Source: Allobosea sp.
GTDB taxonomy: Bacteria; Pseudomonadota; Alphaproteobacteria; Rhizobiales; Beijerinckiaceae
Length of the DNA stretch: 64,000 nucleotides
Assembly (NCBI GenBank): GCA_024231975.1
Contig: JAAEQB010000012.1
Location: 472,054-536,053 of the forward strand
Direction of reading: 5' to 3'
Shown: piece by piece, positions 47,091 through 56,592 of the stretch
How positions within the stretch are numbered: position 1 is the first letter of the stretch
Layout: every line of letters begins with the position of its first letter
Made by a program: the position numbers and the translations under genes
Notes under the pieces: generated by a model
The model's input: only the letters and a program-made list of their open reading frames with translations
Databases searched by the model: none
What the model was told of the DNA's origin: nothing

Positions 47091-47534
47091 CTAGGTGATC
47101 GCGACGCTCTTGGTCACGACATAGGTGTAGTATCGCTCGATGCCGATCGCCGGGTCGAGCAGCCGGTCGATCAGGCGCTGGTAGCTGTCGATGTCGGGCG
47201 TGACTACCCGCATGATGTAATCGATGCCGCCACCCGTGGCGTCGCAGGCGACGATGGCCGGCTCCCTCGCCACGGCCTCCTCGAAGCGGCGGAAATCCGT
47301 CTGCTGGTGGCTCTTCAGGCTGATCTCGACGATCACGGTCGTCCGCGGCGCGTCGGGCTCCAGATCGACGATGGCGGTGTAGCCCCTGATCACGCCGGCC
47401 TCCTCCATCCGGCGCAGCCGCTCCCAGCAGGCTGCCGGCGACAAGGCCACCGTCTCGGCGAGCTTGAGCTTGGTCATGCGGCCGTCGCGCTGCAGGGCCG
47501 CGACGATCTTGAGGTCGATGGGATCGAGCTTCAT
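47091..47534 (-). CDS. asnC: Lrp/AsnC family regulator of the ectoine locus
   Basis: A 147-residue Lrp/AsnC protein: N-terminal HTH (residues about 3-50, DPIDLKIVAALQRDGRMTK, LSPAACWERLRRMEEAG) and a C-terminal RAM ligand domain. It is divergent from the EnuR gene by 60 bases. An AsnC/Lrp protein (DoeX in Halomonas, AsnC in Ruegeria) is a known companion in ectoine catabolic clusters, where it activates transcription. Start MKLDPIDLK chosen on family consensus; an upstream ATG at 47555 is possible. Confidence 0.9.
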   Translation of the reverse strand: MKLDPIDLKIVAALQRDGRMTKLKLAETVALSPAACWERLRRMEEAGVIRGYTAIVDLEPDAPRTTVIVEISLKSHQQTDFRRFEEAVAREPAIVACDATGGGIDYIMRVVTPDIDSYQRLIDRLLDPAIGIERYYTYVVTKSVAIT

Positions 47535-47553
47535 CTTCGGTGACCGCGCGTGC

Positions 47554-47565
47554 ATAATGTCATGA
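47554..47565. promoter_or_regulatory. EnuR-type half-site between asnC and enuR
   Basis: On the minus strand TCATGACATTAT, which matches 11 of 12 bases of the left arm (TCATGACAATAT) of the palindrome upstream of eutB at 49117. It lies 29 bases before the enuR start. Confidence 0.4.
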
Positions 47566-47594
47566 ATGCTGCTTCCTAAGAACGAGACAATCCT

Positions 47595-49049
47595 ATGTTC
47601 CGTCAAGCCGAACGGCCTTCCGGCAACAGGCTTTCCCCGATTGTGGAGAAAACCGTCGAGTGGCACCCGGTCCTGACGAAGCAAAAGGGCGCGACCAAGC
47701 ACGCGGCGCTGACCGGGCGCATCATCGCCGATATCGATGCCGGCCTCCTGAAGCCGATGGACCGGATGCCGACCCATCGCGACCTCGCCCGCGAGCTCGG
47801 CATCTCCGTCCAGACCGTCAGCCTGAGCTACAAGGAGGCCGAGCGCCTCGGCTATCTCAGCGGCGAGGTTGGGCGTGGAACCTTCGTGAAGAGCCGCGTC
47901 ACCGAGCAGGCCGGGCGGCTGATGCTCGACCGCAGTCCGACCGAGGTCGTCGACCTCTCGATCGTGCGCGGCGTCTATCTCGAGGCGCATGAGGCGGCCT
48001 CGCGCCAGGCGCTGGCGGCGCTGGCCGAGGGCGACACCAGCCCCTTCATGCGGCCGTGCCGGCCAATCGCCGGCCTCGACCGCCATCGCGAAGCGGCGCG
48101 CCTCTGGCTCGAGCCGCTCGGCGTCGAGACCTCCGTCGAGCGCGTGCTGATCACCAACGGCGCGGCGCATGCGCTCTTCCTGGCGCTCGCCTGCGTCGTC
48201 CGGGCCGGCGACGTCGTGCTAACCGAGAACCTGACCGATCACGGCGTCATCGGCCTCGCCAATGTCCTCGGCTTCAGCCTCAAGGGCCTGCCGACCGACG
48301 AGGAAGGCATCCGCCCCGATGCGTTCGACGTAGCCTGCCGCGCCGGCGGTGTGCGGGCGCTCGTCCTCATCCCGACGCTCAACAATCCGACCAGCCATGT
48401 CGCCGGCCCCGAGCGCCGCCGCGCCATCGCCGACATCGCGCAGCGCCATGGCGTCTTCGTCGTCGAGGACGAGGTCTACAAGCCGCTGATCGCCGAGCCG
48501 CTGCCGTCGATCACCGCGATGCTGCCCGATCTCGGCTTCTTCCTCACCAGCTTCACCAAGACGGTGCTGACCGGCCTGCGCGTCGGCTATCTCGTGGTGC
48601 CGCCGCAATATTCGATCCGCGCTGCCTCGATCCTGCGCGTGACCAGCTGGAGCGGCACCTATCTGCCGGCCGAGATCGCGACGCGCTGGGTCGAGGATGG
48701 CACCGCGCAAGAGTTGCTCGCCGTCCAGCGCGAGGAAGCGGAGGCACGGCAGCACATCGTCTCGGAGACCCTCGGCGAGCACGTCGCTTCGAGCCATCCG
48801 CTCTCGCTCTGCGCCTGGCTCAAGGTCCCCGCGCACTGGACTGAGGATAGCCTCGTCCGCTCGCTCGCAGACCGGCGCATCGCGGTGACGCCGTCCGACC
48901 CGTTCGTCGCCGGCGCGGGCCATGGCGGCGGCATCCGCATCTGCCTTGGCGGGCGGATGAGTCATGAATTGCTGGCTCGGACGCTGACGATGGTCCGGCA
49001 GACTTTCGAGCAGCTGCCGCCGGTCTTCGACATCGGCACGATCGGCTGA
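47595..49049 (+). CDS. enuR: EnuR, MocR-type (GntR-HTH plus aminotransferase) regulator
   Basis: A 484-residue MocR/PdxR-type regulator. An N-terminal GntR winged helix (about residues 35-100, MPTHRDLARELGISVQTVSLSYKEAE) is joined to a fold-I aminotransferase-like domain with the PLP lysine in LTSFTKTVLTGLRVGY. EnuR represses ectoine catabolic genes until an intermediate (alpha-acetyl-diaminobutyrate or diaminobutyrate) reacts with its PLP. The assignment rests on family plus location: AsnC on one side, eutB-eutC-doeA-doeB on the other. Confidence 0.88.
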   Translation: MFRQAERPSGNRLSPIVEKTVEWHPVLTKQKGATKHAALTGRIIADIDAGLLKPMDRMPTHRDLARELGISVQTVSLSYKEAERLGYLSGEVGRGTFVKSRVTEQAGRLMLDRSPTEVVDLSIVRGVYLEAHEAASRQALAALAEGDTSPFMRPCRPIAGLDRHREAARLWLEPLGVETSVERVLITNGAAHALFLALACVVRAGDVVLTENLTDHGVIGLANVLGFSLKGLPTDEEGIRPDAFDVACRAGGVRALVLIPTLNNPTSHVAGPERRRAIADIAQRHGVFVVEDEVYKPLIAEPLPSITAMLPDLGFFLTSFTKTVLTGLRVGYLVVPPQYSIRAASILRVTSWSGTYLPAEIATRWVEDGTAQELLAVQREEAEARQHIVSETLGEHVASSHPLSLCAWLKVPAHWTEDSLVRSLADRRIAVTPSDPFVAGAGHGGGIRICLGGRMSHELLARTLTMVRQTFEQLPPVFDIGTIG

Positions 49050-49116
49050 AACTGCGGCGAGCGGCACGGTCTTGTCGCGCCATTGCCATGGCGGGGGCGC
49101 TTTTCCCATAATTGGA

Positions 49117-49142
49117 TCATGACAATATAATAATTGACATGA
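49117..49142. promoter_or_regulatory. 26-bp palindrome over the eutB promoter, EnuR operator candidate
   Basis: Arms TCATGACAAT (49117-49126) and ATTGACATGA (49133-49142) pair except at one position and enclose ATAATA. The perfect -10 box TATAAT (49126-49131) lies inside, while the -35 position (TTCCCA) is weak. A repressor here would block RNA polymerase; the weak -35 fits a need for an activator such as AsnC. Confidence 0.6.
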
Positions 49143-49178
49143 AATTTTCTCCCTCGCAGCATGACAAGCGAGGGAGAC

Positions 49179-50207
49179 ATGACGGTGACAAAACCGCGTC
49201 TTTTCACTGCCGAGGCAGATCTACCGGCCACGCTGCCGGCCGTCGTGGCGCTGCCCGCGATCGAAGCCGCCGCGGCGCGTATCGTCGGCCGGGTGGTGCG
49301 CACGCCGCTCGTCGCCTCCCCGTCCCTCAGCCGCCTCTGCGGCAAGCCCATCCATCTCAAGCTCGAAACCCGGCAGCCTATCGGCGCCTTCAAGCTGCGC
49401 GGCGCCATGAACGCGGTGCTGGCACTGACTGATGACCAGCGCCAGCGCGGGCTCGTGACCGCATCGACCGGCAATCATGGCCGCGCGGTCGCCTACACCG
49501 CCCGCGAGCTCGACCTTGCCGCCACCGTCTGCATGTCAGCACTGGTGCCGGCGAACAAGGTCGAGGCGATCCGCTCGCACGGTGCCGAGGTCCGCATCGT
49601 CGGCCGCTCGCAGGGTGAGGCGCAGGTCGAGGTCGAGCGGCTGGTTGCCGAGCGGGGGCTCACCCAGATTCCGCCTTTCGATGATCTCGACGTCGTTGCC
49701 GGCCAGGGCACGATCGGCCTCGAACTGATCGAGGACCTGCCCGAGCTCGCCTGCGTGCTGATCCCGCTCTCGGGCGGCGGGCTCGCCGCCGGAATTGCGG
49801 TCGCGGTCAAGGCGTTGCGGCCCTCTGCCAGGATCATCGGCATCTCGATGGAGCGCGGCGCCGCCATGGCGGCCGCGATCAGGGCCGGCCGGCCCGTCGA
49901 GGTGATCGAAGAGGAAACGCTGGCGGATTCGCTCGGCGGCGGCATCGGCCTTGCCAACCGCGTCACCTTCGCCCTGTGCCACGACCTGATCGATGAGGTC
50001 GTGCTGCTGAATGAGGCCGAGATCGCCGCCGGCATACGCCATGCCGCGCTCGTCGAGAACGAGGTTGTCGAAGGCGCCGGCGCGGTCGGCATCGCCGCTC
50101 TGCTCGCCGGCAAGGTCAGCCCGCAAGGGCCGACGGCGATCATCGTTTCGGGCCGCAATATCGACGAGGCCGTGCATCGGCGCATCGTCTCAGGAGCCAG
50201 CGCATGA
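49179..50207 (+). CDS. eutB: Hydroxyectoine utilization dehydratase EutB
   Basis: A 342-residue fold-II PLP enzyme, threonine dehydratase-like. The PLP lysine is Lys72 (PIGAFKLRGA), the glycine-rich phosphate loop is PLSGGGLAAG, and TASTGNHGRAVAYTA is the substrate loop. In the ectoine pathway EutB with EutC is thought to convert the hydroxyectoine side branch towards the ectoine route. I chose ATG 49179 with AGGGAG just upstream, over the ATG at 49161 which has none. Overlaps eutC by 4 bases. Confidence 0.88.
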   Translation: MTVTKPRLFTAEADLPATLPAVVALPAIEAAAARIVGRVVRTPLVASPSLSRLCGKPIHLKLETRQPIGAFKLRGAMNAVLALTDDQRQRGLVTASTGNHGRAVAYTARELDLAATVCMSALVPANKVEAIRSHGAEVRIVGRSQGEAQVEVERLVAERGLTQIPPFDDLDVVAGQGTIGLELIEDLPELACVLIPLSGGGLAAGIAVAVKALRPSARIIGISMERGAAMAAAIRAGRPVEVIEEETLADSLGGGIGLANRVTFALCHDLIDEVVLLNEAEIAAGIRHAALVENEVVEGAGAVGIAALLAGKVSPQGPTAIIVSGRNIDEAVHRRIVSGASA

Positions 50208-51217
50208 GCCGCATGCTCGTCCTCACCGAAGCGGACCTGCGCCGCATCGTCGGGCTCGACCTGAGTGCGATCGCCTGTGTCGAGGAGGCCTTCGCGGCGC
50301 TTGCCACCAAGCCCGTCGCCATGCCGCCGATCCTGCGGCTCGACATTCCCGAGCACCGCGGCGAGGTCGATGTGAAGACGGCCTATGTGCCGGGCCTCGA
50401 CGGCTTCGCCATCAAGGTCAGCCCCGGCTTCTTCGACAACCCCAGGCTCGGCCTGCCCAGCCTGAACGGGCTGATGATCCTGTTCAGCGCCCGCACCGGC
50501 CTCGTCGAGGCGCTGCTGCTGGACAACGGCTACCTCACCGATGTCAGGACGGCCGCGGCAGGAGCCGTCGCGGCGCGCCACCTGTCCCGGCCGGATGCTG
50601 CGGTAGCCACCATCTTCGGTGCCGGCATGCAGGCGCGGCTCCAGCTGGAAGCCTTGGTGCTGGTGCGGCCGATCCGCGAGGCCCGGATCTGGGCCCGCGA
50701 TGCGCAGCAGGCGACCGAGGCCGCGAGCGAGCTGTCCCGGCGGCTAGGCTTTTCCGTCACTCCCGTCGCCGATCCGGAAGCGGCCGTGCGCGGTGCCGAT
50801 GTCATCGTCACCACGACGCCGGCCGAGCGGCCGATCCTGATGGCGGACTGGCTCGAACCCGGCCAGCACGTCACGGCGATGGGCTCCGACAGCGAGCACA
50901 AGAACGAGATCGATCCCGCTGTTTTCACCCGCGCGAACTATGTCGCCGATCGTCTCTCGCAGACACGCCGCCTCGGCGAGCTCGCCCATGCGATCCGCGC
51001 CGGTCTGGCCACCACAGATCAGACCTTCGCCGAGCTCGGCGAGGTCATCGCTGGCAAGCGCCCCGGCCGGACGAGCTCAGATGAGATCACCCTGGCGGAC
51101 CTGACCGGCACCGGCGTGCAGGACACCGCGATCGCCAATCTCGCCGCCGCCCGCGCCCGCACTGCCGGCGCCGGGCAGACCATCGACACCAAAGCCGAAG
51201 CGGGAGACGCCGCGTGA
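50204..51217 (+). CDS. eutC: Ectoine utilization protein EutC (ornithine cyclodeaminase family)
   Basis: A 337-residue member of the ornithine cyclodeaminase/mu-crystallin family, with a Rossmann NAD-binding part (IFGAGMQARLQLEAL) and substrate-site segments KVSPGFFDNPRLGLPSLNG and DVRTAAAGAVAARHL. In eut clusters it is the EutB partner. Both junctions are overlapping: ATGA with eutB and GTGA with doeA, so the three are translationally linked. Confidence 0.9.
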   Translation: MSRMLVLTEADLRRIVGLDLSAIACVEEAFAALATKPVAMPPILRLDIPEHRGEVDVKTAYVPGLDGFAIKVSPGFFDNPRLGLPSLNGLMILFSARTGLVEALLLDNGYLTDVRTAAAGAVAARHLSRPDAAVATIFGAGMQARLQLEALVLVRPIREARIWARDAQQATEAASELSRRLGFSVTPVADPEAAVRGADVIVTTTPAERPILMADWLEPGQHVTAMGSDSEHKNEIDPAVFTRANYVADRLSQTRRLGELAHAIRAGLATTDQTFAELGEVIAGKRPGRTSSDEITLADLTGTGVQDTAIANLAAARARTAGAGQTIDTKAEAGDAA

Positions 51218-52392
51218 CCGTGACCCTGAACTTCACCCGCGAGGAATATGCCGAGCGCCTCGCCAAGACTCGTGCCGCGATGGAGCGGGCCGGCATCGAG
51301 CTGATGGTCGTCACCGACCCCTCGAACATGCATTGGCTGACCGGCTATGACGGCTGGTCGTTCTACGTCCATCAATGCGTGCTGGTGCCGCCGACGGGCG
51401 AGCCGATCTGGTATGGCCGCAAGCAGGATGCGAACGGTGCGAAGCGCACTGCCTATCTCAGCCACGACAACATCATCGGCTATCCCGACCACTATGTTCA
51501 GTCGACCGAGCGCCACCCGATGGACCTGCTCGCGCAGATCATCGCCGAGCGCGGCTGGGACCGGCTCTCGATCGCGGTCGAGATGGACAATTACTACTTC
51601 TCGGCGGCGGCCTTCGCCTCGCTGCAGACGCACCTGCCGAACGCCCGCTTCAAGGATGCCGGCGGGCTGGTGAACTGGCAGCGCGCGGTCAAGAGCGCGA
51701 CCGAGCTCGACTATATGCGCAAGGCCGGCCGCATCGTCGAACTGATGCACCAGCGTATCGTCGAGGTCGTCGAACCCGGCATGCGCAAATGCGATCTCGT
51801 CGCCGAAATCTACGATGCCGGTATTCGCGGCACGGCCGAATTCGGCGGCGACTATCCGGCGATCGTGCCGCTGCTGCCCTCGGGCACCGATGCCTCTGCC
51901 CCGCACCTGACGTGGGACGACAGGCCGATGCGTTCGGGCGAAGGCACCTTCTTCGAGATCGCCGGCGCCTACCGGCGCTACCACTGCCCGCTGTCGCGCA
52001 CCGTCTTCCTCGGCAAGCCGACGCAAGCCTTCCTCGATGCCGAGAAGGCGACGCTCGAAGGCATGGAGGCCGGGCTCGCCGCGGCGAAGCCGGGCAATAC
52101 CTGCGAGGACATCGCCAACGCCTTCTTCGCCGTGCTGAAGCGCTACGGGATCATCAAGGACAACCGCACCGGCTATCCGATCGGCCTGTCCTATCCACCT
52201 GATTGGGGCGAGCGCACCATGAGCCTGCGGCCGGGCGACCGGACCGAGCTCAAGCCCGGCATGACCTTTCACTTCATGACCGGCCTCTGGCTCGAGGATA
52301 TGGGCCTCGAGATCACCGAGAGCATCGCGATCACTGAGACCGGCGTCGAATGCCTGTCGAACGTGCCGCGCCAGCTCTTCGTCAAGGGTTGA
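51214..52392 (+). CDS. doeA: Ectoine hydrolase DoeA (EutD)
   Basis: A 392-residue M24 (pita-bread/creatinase-like) enzyme. It opens the ectoine ring to N-alpha- or N-gamma-acetyl-diaminobutyrate in the cytoplasm. Landmarks: TDPSNMHWLTGYDGWSFYVHQ, WYGRKQDANGAKRTAYL, IGYPDHYVQS and GIIKDNRTGYPIGLSYPPDWG, all characteristic of DoeA rather than of proline peptidases. Starts with GTG overlapping the eutC stop; AGCGGGAGAC precedes it. Confidence 0.94.
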   Translation: MTVTLNFTREEYAERLAKTRAAMERAGIELMVVTDPSNMHWLTGYDGWSFYVHQCVLVPPTGEPIWYGRKQDANGAKRTAYLSHDNIIGYPDHYVQSTERHPMDLLAQIIAERGWDRLSIAVEMDNYYFSAAAFASLQTHLPNARFKDAGGLVNWQRAVKSATELDYMRKAGRIVELMHQRIVEVVEPGMRKCDLVAEIYDAGIRGTAEFGGDYPAIVPLLPSGTDASAPHLTWDDRPMRSGEGTFFEIAGAYRRYHCPLSRTVFLGKPTQAFLDAEKATLEGMEAGLAAAKPGNTCEDIANAFFAVLKRYGIIKDNRTGYPIGLSYPPDWGERTMSLRPGDRTELKPGMTFHFMTGLWLEDMGLEITESIAITETGVECLSNVPRQLFVKG

Positions 52393-52395
52393 GCG

Positions 52396-53409
52396 ATGCT
52401 GACCGCTTCGCCCCATCCCTCGCCGGTGACGCCGACGATCGCCCTCTCGGCGCAGGGCGTCCAGCATGGGCACCTGCGCCTGCCCTACAGCCGCGACGAC
52501 AGCGCCTGGGGCTCGGTGATGATCCCGGTCTGCGTGATCGCCAATGGCGACGGGCCGACCGCCCTGCTGACCGGCGCGAACCATGGCGACGAATACGAGG
52601 GGCCGGCGGCGCTGTTCGAGCTGGCGCGAACGCTCGACCCGGCCGAGGTCTCGGGCCGGGTAATCATCGTGCCGGCGTTGAACTATCCGGCCTTCCGCGC
52701 GGGGACGCGGACCTCGCCGATCGACAAGGGCAACATGAATCGCAGCTTTCCGGGTCGCCCGGACGGCACTGTCACCGAGAAGATCGCCGACTACGTCACG
52801 CGCCATCTCGTGCCGCTGGCCGACATCGTCCTCGACTTCCATTCCGGCGGAAAGACGCTCGACTTCCTGCCCTATGCCGCGGCGCACGAATTGCCGGACA
52901 AGGCGCAGGAGGCGCGCTGCTTTGCGGCGGTCGCGGCCTTCTCCGCGCCCTACTCGATGAAGATGCTGGAGATCGACGCCGTCGGCATGCTCGACACCAC
53001 CGTCGAGGCGATGGGCAAGGTTTTCGTCACGACCGAGCTCGGCGGCGCCGGGACGGCGAGCGCGCGCAGTATCGGCATCGCCCGGCGCGGCGCCAGCAAT
53101 CTGCTGAGGCATGCCGGCATCCTCGCCGGAACGCCCGAGACGGCGCCGACAAGCTGGCTCGACATGCCCTCGACCGATTGCTTCACCTTCGCTGGGGATG
53201 ACGGGCTGATCGTGTTCGAGCACGACCTCGGCGAACCGGTGCGCGCCGGCGAAGTGATCGCCCGGGTCTACCCGGTCGGAAAGACCGGGCTCGCCCCAGC
53301 CGAATACCAGGCCGCGATGGATGGAATCCTCGCCGCCCGCCACGTCCCCGGGCTGATCAAGGCCGGCGACTGCCTCTCGGTGCTCGCCGTGCTGACGGAG
53401 GCGCCCTGA
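52396..53409 (+). CDS. doeB: N-alpha-acetyl-L-2,4-diaminobutyrate deacetylase DoeB (EutE)
   Basis: A 337-residue M14/AstE-type zinc deacetylase. His63 and Glu66 in GANHGDEYEGP and the His of LDFHSGGKTLDF are the expected metal ligands; NMNRSFPGRPDG contains the substrate-binding Arg. It removes acetate from the DoeA product to give L-2,4-diaminobutyrate. Starts 3 bases after doeA. Confidence 0.93.
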   Translation: MLTASPHPSPVTPTIALSAQGVQHGHLRLPYSRDDSAWGSVMIPVCVIANGDGPTALLTGANHGDEYEGPAALFELARTLDPAEVSGRVIIVPALNYPAFRAGTRTSPIDKGNMNRSFPGRPDGTVTEKIADYVTRHLVPLADIVLDFHSGGKTLDFLPYAAAHELPDKAQEARCFAAVAAFSAPYSMKMLEIDAVGMLDTTVEAMGKVFVTTELGGAGTASARSIGIARRGASNLLRHAGILAGTPETAPTSWLDMPSTDCFTFAGDDGLIVFEHDLGEPVRAGEVIARVYPVGKTGLAPAEYQAAMDGILAARHVPGLIKAGDCLSVLAVLTEAP

Positions 53410-53514
53410 CCCGTTCGGCCGGGAGACCGGTCCAAGCCAACCGCCGGCGCGAAGACGCCAGAGAAGCCGAAGCAATCGGCATGCGGAGAAACATCAACCA
53501 GAGGAGAATTGCAG

Positions 53515-54366
53515 ATGCCGTTTTCGAAGATCGCGGGCCTCTCCGCCATTGCTCTCGCCGCCGGCCTGTCCGCTGCCGGCGCCACCACCCTGAAGGACGT
53601 CAAGGACCAGGGCTATATCCGAGTCGCGACCGCCAATGAGGTGCCCTATTCCTACATGAAGGATGACGGCACCTCGGCCGGCATCGGCCCCGATGTCGCC
53701 AATGCCGTGCTGAAGAAGCTCGGCGTCGCCGAGGCCAACTGGTCGGTCACGCCGTTCGGCACGCTGATCCCCGGCCTCAAGGCGAAGCGCTTCGACTTCG
53801 TCGCCGCCGAGCAGAACATCTCGCCAGAGCGCTGCAAGCAGGTCTCCTTCACCGAGCCGAACTCCTCCTATGGCGAGGGCCTGCTGGTGAAGAAGGGCAA
53901 CCCGAAGAAGCTGACGACCTATGCCGATATCGCCAAGGACCCGTCGCTCAAGGTCGCGGTCGTCTCCGGCGCCAATAATATCGACTTCCTGCGCGCCGTC
54001 GGCGTCAAGGACAGCCAGGTGATCTTCATCACCGCCAATGCCGACGCGCTCGCCACCGTGCAGAGCCGCGCCGACGCCTATGCCGCGACCGAGCTCACAG
54101 TCGCTTCGCTCGCCAAGGGCCAAGCCAATGTCGAGCAGGTCGCGCCGTTCACCGATCCGGTGGTCAACGGCAAGCCGGTCCGCAATTTCGGCGGCTTCGC
54201 CTTCCGGCCGGAGGACAAGGAATTGCGCGACGCCTTCAACGCCGCGCTGGTCGAGTTCCGCAAGAGCGACGACTACAAGAAGATCCTCGGTACCTACGGG
54301 CTCTCGGACGCCAGCATCAAGGCGGCGGCGGATCGCAAGGTCGAGGATCTCTGCGCCGGCAAATAG
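53515..54366 (+). CDS. ehuB: Ectoine/hydroxyectoine ABC transporter substrate-binding protein EhuB
   Basis: A 283-residue periplasmic binding protein with signal peptide (cleavage near Ala23) of the polar amino acid family. It recognises ectoines with its aromatic cage; the opening GYIRVATANEVPYSYMKDDGT and LIPGLKAKRFDFVAAEQNISPERC.. (cut here) segments are typical of EhuB. ATG 53515 follows GAGGAGA at 7 bases. A 12-bp hairpin follows the gene, so the binding protein is probably made in excess over the permeases. Confidence 0.93.
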   Translation: MPFSKIAGLSAIALAAGLSAAGATTLKDVKDQGYIRVATANEVPYSYMKDDGTSAGIGPDVANAVLKKLGVAEANWSVTPFGTLIPGLKAKRFDFVAAEQNISPERCKQVSFTEPNSSYGEGLLVKKGNPKKLTTYADIAKDPSLKVAVVSGANNIDFLRAVGVKDSQVIFITANADALATVQSRADAYAATELTVASLAKGQANVEQVAPFTDPVVNGKPVRNFGGFAFRPEDKELRDAFNAALVEFRKSDDYKKILGTYGLSDASIKAAADRKVEDLCAGK

Positions 54367-54382
54367 GTTTCCGACAGACCTC

Positions 54383-54411
54383 GCTCCGCCCGCCCGGACG
54401 GCGGGCGGAGC
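54383..54411 (+). terminator. 12-bp hairpin between ehuB and ehuC
   Basis: GCTCCGCCCGCC (54383-54394), loop CGGAC, then the exact complement (54400-54411). No U-run. Such structures after binding-protein genes act as partial terminators or protect the 3-prime end of the processed mRNA, raising expression of the binding protein relative to the permeases. Confidence 0.65.
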
Positions 54412-54447
54412 TCCAAGCCTGTTCAACCTTGTCGCGGAGCCTGCCGG

Positions 54448-55113
54448 ATGGAGTGGCTGTCCTACCTGCCCGCCTTGTCGCGCGGCGCGCTGATCACCGC
54501 CGGCATCACCTTGTCGGCGATCGCGATCGGCGCCGTCGCGGCCTTCGCGGCCGGCATCGCCCGCGTCGAGGGCGGGCGGGCGCTGTCGATGGTGGCGCTC
54601 TGCTACACCGAGCTCTTTCGCGGGACGTCACTGCTCGTCCAGCTGTTCTGGTTCTATTACGCGCTGCCGCTCGTCGGGATCAGTTTCGAGCCGGTCGCCA
54701 CTGGCATTCTGGTGCTGTCGCTGCATGTCGGCGCCTATGGCTCGGAGATCGTCCGCGGCGCCCTGCAGTCGGTCTCCGTCCAGCAGCACGAGGCGGCGCG
54801 GGCGCTGAATTTCGGCCGGGCCCAGACGCTTCTTCACATCAGCCTGCCGCAGGCGCTGGTCGAGATGATGCCGGCCTTCGGCAACCTCGCCATCGAGACG
54901 CTGAAGCTGTCATCGCTGGTCTCGCTGATCTCGATCGCCGACATGACCTTCCGGGCACAGTCGATCCGCAACCTCACGCTCGACAGCACCGGCGTCTACA
55001 GCCTGACCCTGGTCGGCTACTTCGCGATGTCGCTGGTGCTGATGCTGATCATGCGGCTGATCGAGCGGTGGGTCCGGCGCGGCGCCGCCTTCCCGCGCGC
55101 GGCGCATTCGTGA
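54448..55113 (+). CDS. ehuC: Ectoine/hydroxyectoine ABC transporter permease EhuC
   Basis: A 221-residue HisM/GlnP-type permease with five predicted helices and the EAA loop QQHEAARALNFGRAQTLLHI. The FRGTSLLVQLFWFYYALP segment is the family signature. Paired with EhuD, it forms the channel for ectoine uptake. Confidence 0.92.
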   Translation: MEWLSYLPALSRGALITAGITLSAIAIGAVAAFAAGIARVEGGRALSMVALCYTELFRGTSLLVQLFWFYYALPLVGISFEPVATGILVLSLHVGAYGSEIVRGALQSVSVQQHEAARALNFGRAQTLLHISLPQALVEMMPAFGNLAIETLKLSSLVSLISIADMTFRAQSIRNLTLDSTGVYSLTLVGYFAMSLVLMLIMRLIERWVRRGAAFPRAAHS

Positions 55114-55123
55114 GGAGCCGCGC

Positions 55124-55816
55124 ATGATGTACGGCTTCGAATGGGATACGACGACGCCGCTGAGCTACGCGTCCTCGATCCTGCCGATCATCCTGATCGG
55201 GCTCACCGTGACCTTGCAGGCCGCCGCCGCCGGCTTTGCGATCGCGCTGGTGCTCGGCCTCGTCTTCGCGCTGCTGCGGCGGAGCCGCTTCACCGCCGTG
55301 TCCTGGACGACGGCCATCGTCGTCGAATTCCTGCGCGACACGCCGCTGCTGGTGCAGCTTTTCTTCCTCTACTACGTGCTGCCGGATTACGGCATCACCC
55401 TGCCGGCCTTCCTGACCGGGGCGCTCGCGCTCGGGCTGCAATATTCGGCCTACACCTCCGAGGTCTATCGCGGCGGCATCGAGGCCGTGCCGCGCGGGCA
55501 ATGGGAGGCGGCGACGGCGCTGAACCTCTCCCGCTTGCAGACCTATCGCGACATCGTCGTGCCGCAGATCGTGCCGCGCATCCTGCCGGCGATGGGCAAT
55601 TATCTCGTCGCCATGATCAAGGAAACGCCGGTGCTCTCGGTTGTCACCGTGCTCGAGATGATGGGGCTCGCCAACATGATCGGCGAGCGCACTTTCGAGT
55701 ACCTCGTGCCGCTGACGCTGGTCGGCCTGATCTTCCTCCTCCTCACGCTGATCTGCTCGGCCGGCCTGCACCGGCTGCAGAAGGCGCTGCCGAAAGCAGG
55801 GATCCCGCTGCGATGA
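55124..55816 (+). CDS. ehuD: Ectoine/hydroxyectoine ABC transporter permease EhuD
   Basis: A 230-residue second permease: [20 protein letters not shown] signature and EAA loop [20 protein letters not shown]. 10 bases after ehuC and overlapping ehuA by 4 bases (ATGA). Confidence 0.92.
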   Translation: MMYGFEWDTTTPLSYASSILPIILIGLTVTLQAAAAGFAIALVLGLVFALLRRSRFTAVSWTTAIVVEFLRDTPLLVQLFFLYYVLPDYGITLPAFLTGALALGLQYSAYTSEVYRGGIEAVPRGQWEAATALNLSRLQTYRDIVVPQIVPRILPAMGNYLVAMIKETPVLSVVTVLEMMGLANMIGERTFEYLVPLTLVGLIFLLLTLICSAGLHRLQKALPKAGIPLR

Positions 55817-56592
55817 CCGAGACTTCACAGCCGCCCATCATCGAGTTCGCCGGCGTGACCAAGCGTTTCGGCGCGCTCACCGTGCTCGACGATTTCAACT
55901 TCAGCGTCGCCCGCGGCGAGAAGGTCACGCTGATCGGCCCGTCCGGTTCGGGCAAGTCGACGGTGCTGCGCATCCTGATGACACTGGAGCCGTTCCAGGA
56001 GGGCCGGCTGACGCTCGCCGGAATGCCCTATCACGAGCCGAATGCGGGTGGCCCGTTCAAGGCCTCGGACGGGCATCTGCGCCAGATCCGCAGCCATGTC
56101 GGCATGGTCTTCCAGAGCTTCAACCTGTTCCCGCACATGACGGTGCTGCGCAATGTCGTCGAGGCGCCGGTGCGGGTGCTCGGCCTGCCGCGTGGCGAGG
56201 CTGAATGCCGGGCGGTCGATCTCCTCGCCATGGTCGGGCTCGCCGACAAGAAGGACCACTACCCGGCGCAGCTCTCCGGTGGCCAGCAGCAGCGTGTCGC
56301 CATCGCCCGGGCGCTCGCCATGCGGCCGCGCGTGCTACTCTTCGACGAGCCGACCTCGGCGCTCGATCCGCAGCTGGTCGGCGAGGTGCTCTCGGTCATC
56401 CGCGGTCTCGCCAGCGAACACGACCTGACCATGCTGCTCGTCACCCACGAGATGCGCTTCGCCCGCGAGGTCTCCGATCGGGTCTGCTTCTTCGACAAGG
56501 GCCGCATCTGCGAGCAGGGTGAACCGGAGCGCATCTTCAGCGCGCCCGAGCAGCCGCGCACCCGCGAATTCCTGGCCTCGGTGCTGGGCTAA
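55813..56592 (+). CDS. ehuA: Ectoine/hydroxyectoine ABC transporter ATP-binding protein EhuA
   Basis: A 259-residue ABC ATPase with Walker [11 protein letters not shown]-loop [13 protein letters not shown], signature [15 protein letters not shown], Walker [13 protein letters not shown] and the switch His in LLVTHEM. It energises EhuC/EhuD. The order ehuB-C-D-A differs from the ehuA-first order described in Sinorhizobium meliloti. Confidence 0.93.
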   Translation: MTETSQPPIIEFAGVTKRFGALTVLDDFNFSVARGEKVTLIGPSGSGKSTVLRILMTLEPFQEGRLTLAGMPYHEPNAGGPFKASDGHLRQIRSHVGMVFQSFNLFPHMTVLRNVVEAPVRVLGLPRGEAECRAVDLLAMVGLADKKDHYPAQLSGGQQQRVAIARALAMRPRVLLFDEPTSALDPQLVGEVLSVIRGLASEHDLTMLLVTHEMRFAREVSDRVCFFDKGRICEQGEPERIFSAPEQPRTREFLASVLG

